A stretch of DNA of 64,000 nucleotides from assembly GCA_013398175.1 (NCBI GenBank), contig VZRZ01003844.1, positions 386,731 through 450,730 of the forward strand, read 5' to 3'. The notes under the pieces are model-generated. The model saw only the letters and a program-made list of their open reading frames with translations, had not been told where the DNA came from and did no database searches. The DNA comes from Climacteris rufus. Taxonomy: Eukaryota > Chordata > Aves > Passeriformes > Climacteridae. Made by a program: the position numbers and the translations under genes. Below are positions 63,774-64,000 of the stretch, piece by piece (the first letter of the stretch is position 1; each line of letters opens with the position of its first letter).

Positions 63774-64000
63774 TTACTTGCAATGGAAATTAATGATCTT
63801 CAGCCTTTTCCAGCTTACATATTTTGCTTTTCCGTCACAAAATGCCAGTGTCCCTAAGATGCCAAGATTTCTCTGTCACACACCACTGATTTTTCATTAT
63901 TGTGAGAGTGCCCAAATTATGCCAAAGTTTGTCTCCCTGAAGAAAATGATTCCACTGGAGACTTCTCCATCATCCCTTCCACAGTAACTTTCAGCATTAA
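63774..64000 (+). other. SULT1C: SULT1C-like 3' UTR (incomplete)
   Basis: Sequence after the stop codon to the window edge. No AATAAA or ATTAAA followed by a plausible cleavage region is seen, so the transcript probably ends beyond the window. Confidence 0.6.

Overview
The window looks like avian nuclear DNA. Every LINE fragment I can recognise is CR1. The LTRs have the layout and wording of bird ERVL-type and other bird endogenous retrovirus (ERV) LTRs, and I see no L1 or Alu-like SINE. Base composition is AT-rich, with single CpG-rich patches at about 20.0-20.6 kb and 39.9-40.1 kb. Calling it a bird, possibly a passerine, rests on my memory of repeat families and was not searched.

Only one gene is well supported: a complete cytosolic sulfotransferase of the SULT1 family, closest in wording to SULT1C, on the + strand. 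It has seven coding exons between 58071 and 63773. All six introns are GT-AG and the reading frame is continuous for 307 residues. Its 3' UTR runs off the right edge, and its 5' non-coding exon and promoter are not identified.

The 58 kb to the left holds no gene I can recognise, only intergenic sequence with repeats. From left to right these are: an old CR1 piece (7.4-8.3 kb, -), a CR1 3' tail (13.4 kb, +), an ERVL-type solo LTR (14.1-14.7 kb, -), a 205-base pure purine tract followed by a 135-base pure pyrimidine tract (16.1-16.5 kb), two adjacent perfect hairpins (18.0 kb) beside a CR1 3' end (18.1-18.8 kb, -), a CpG-rich solo LTR (20.0-20.6 kb, +), a small CR1 piece (25.7 kb, -), a TG microsatellite, a CR1 3' portion (29.0-29.6 kb, -), a TA run, an internally deleted LTR (30.7-31.3 kb, +), an A/C simple-sequence tract (38.6-38.8 kb) and a CpG-rich islet of unknown nature (39.9 kb).

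At 53.1-56.8 kb lies a decayed composite: an LTR, a tRNA-Lys-like primer binding site, leader-like sequence, a 5'-truncated and broken CR1 carrying endonuclease-end and reverse transcriptase sequence, then a partial copy of the same LTR. It ends about 1.2 kb before the sulfotransferase coding sequence. Two exon-like minus-strand open stretches at 0.5-1.4 kb are noted as weak candidates only.

I found no convincing new biological system. The most useful leads are the altered co-substrate motifs in the sulfotransferase, the CpG-rich islet, the purine/pyrimidine tract pair and the nested ERV/CR1 composite.
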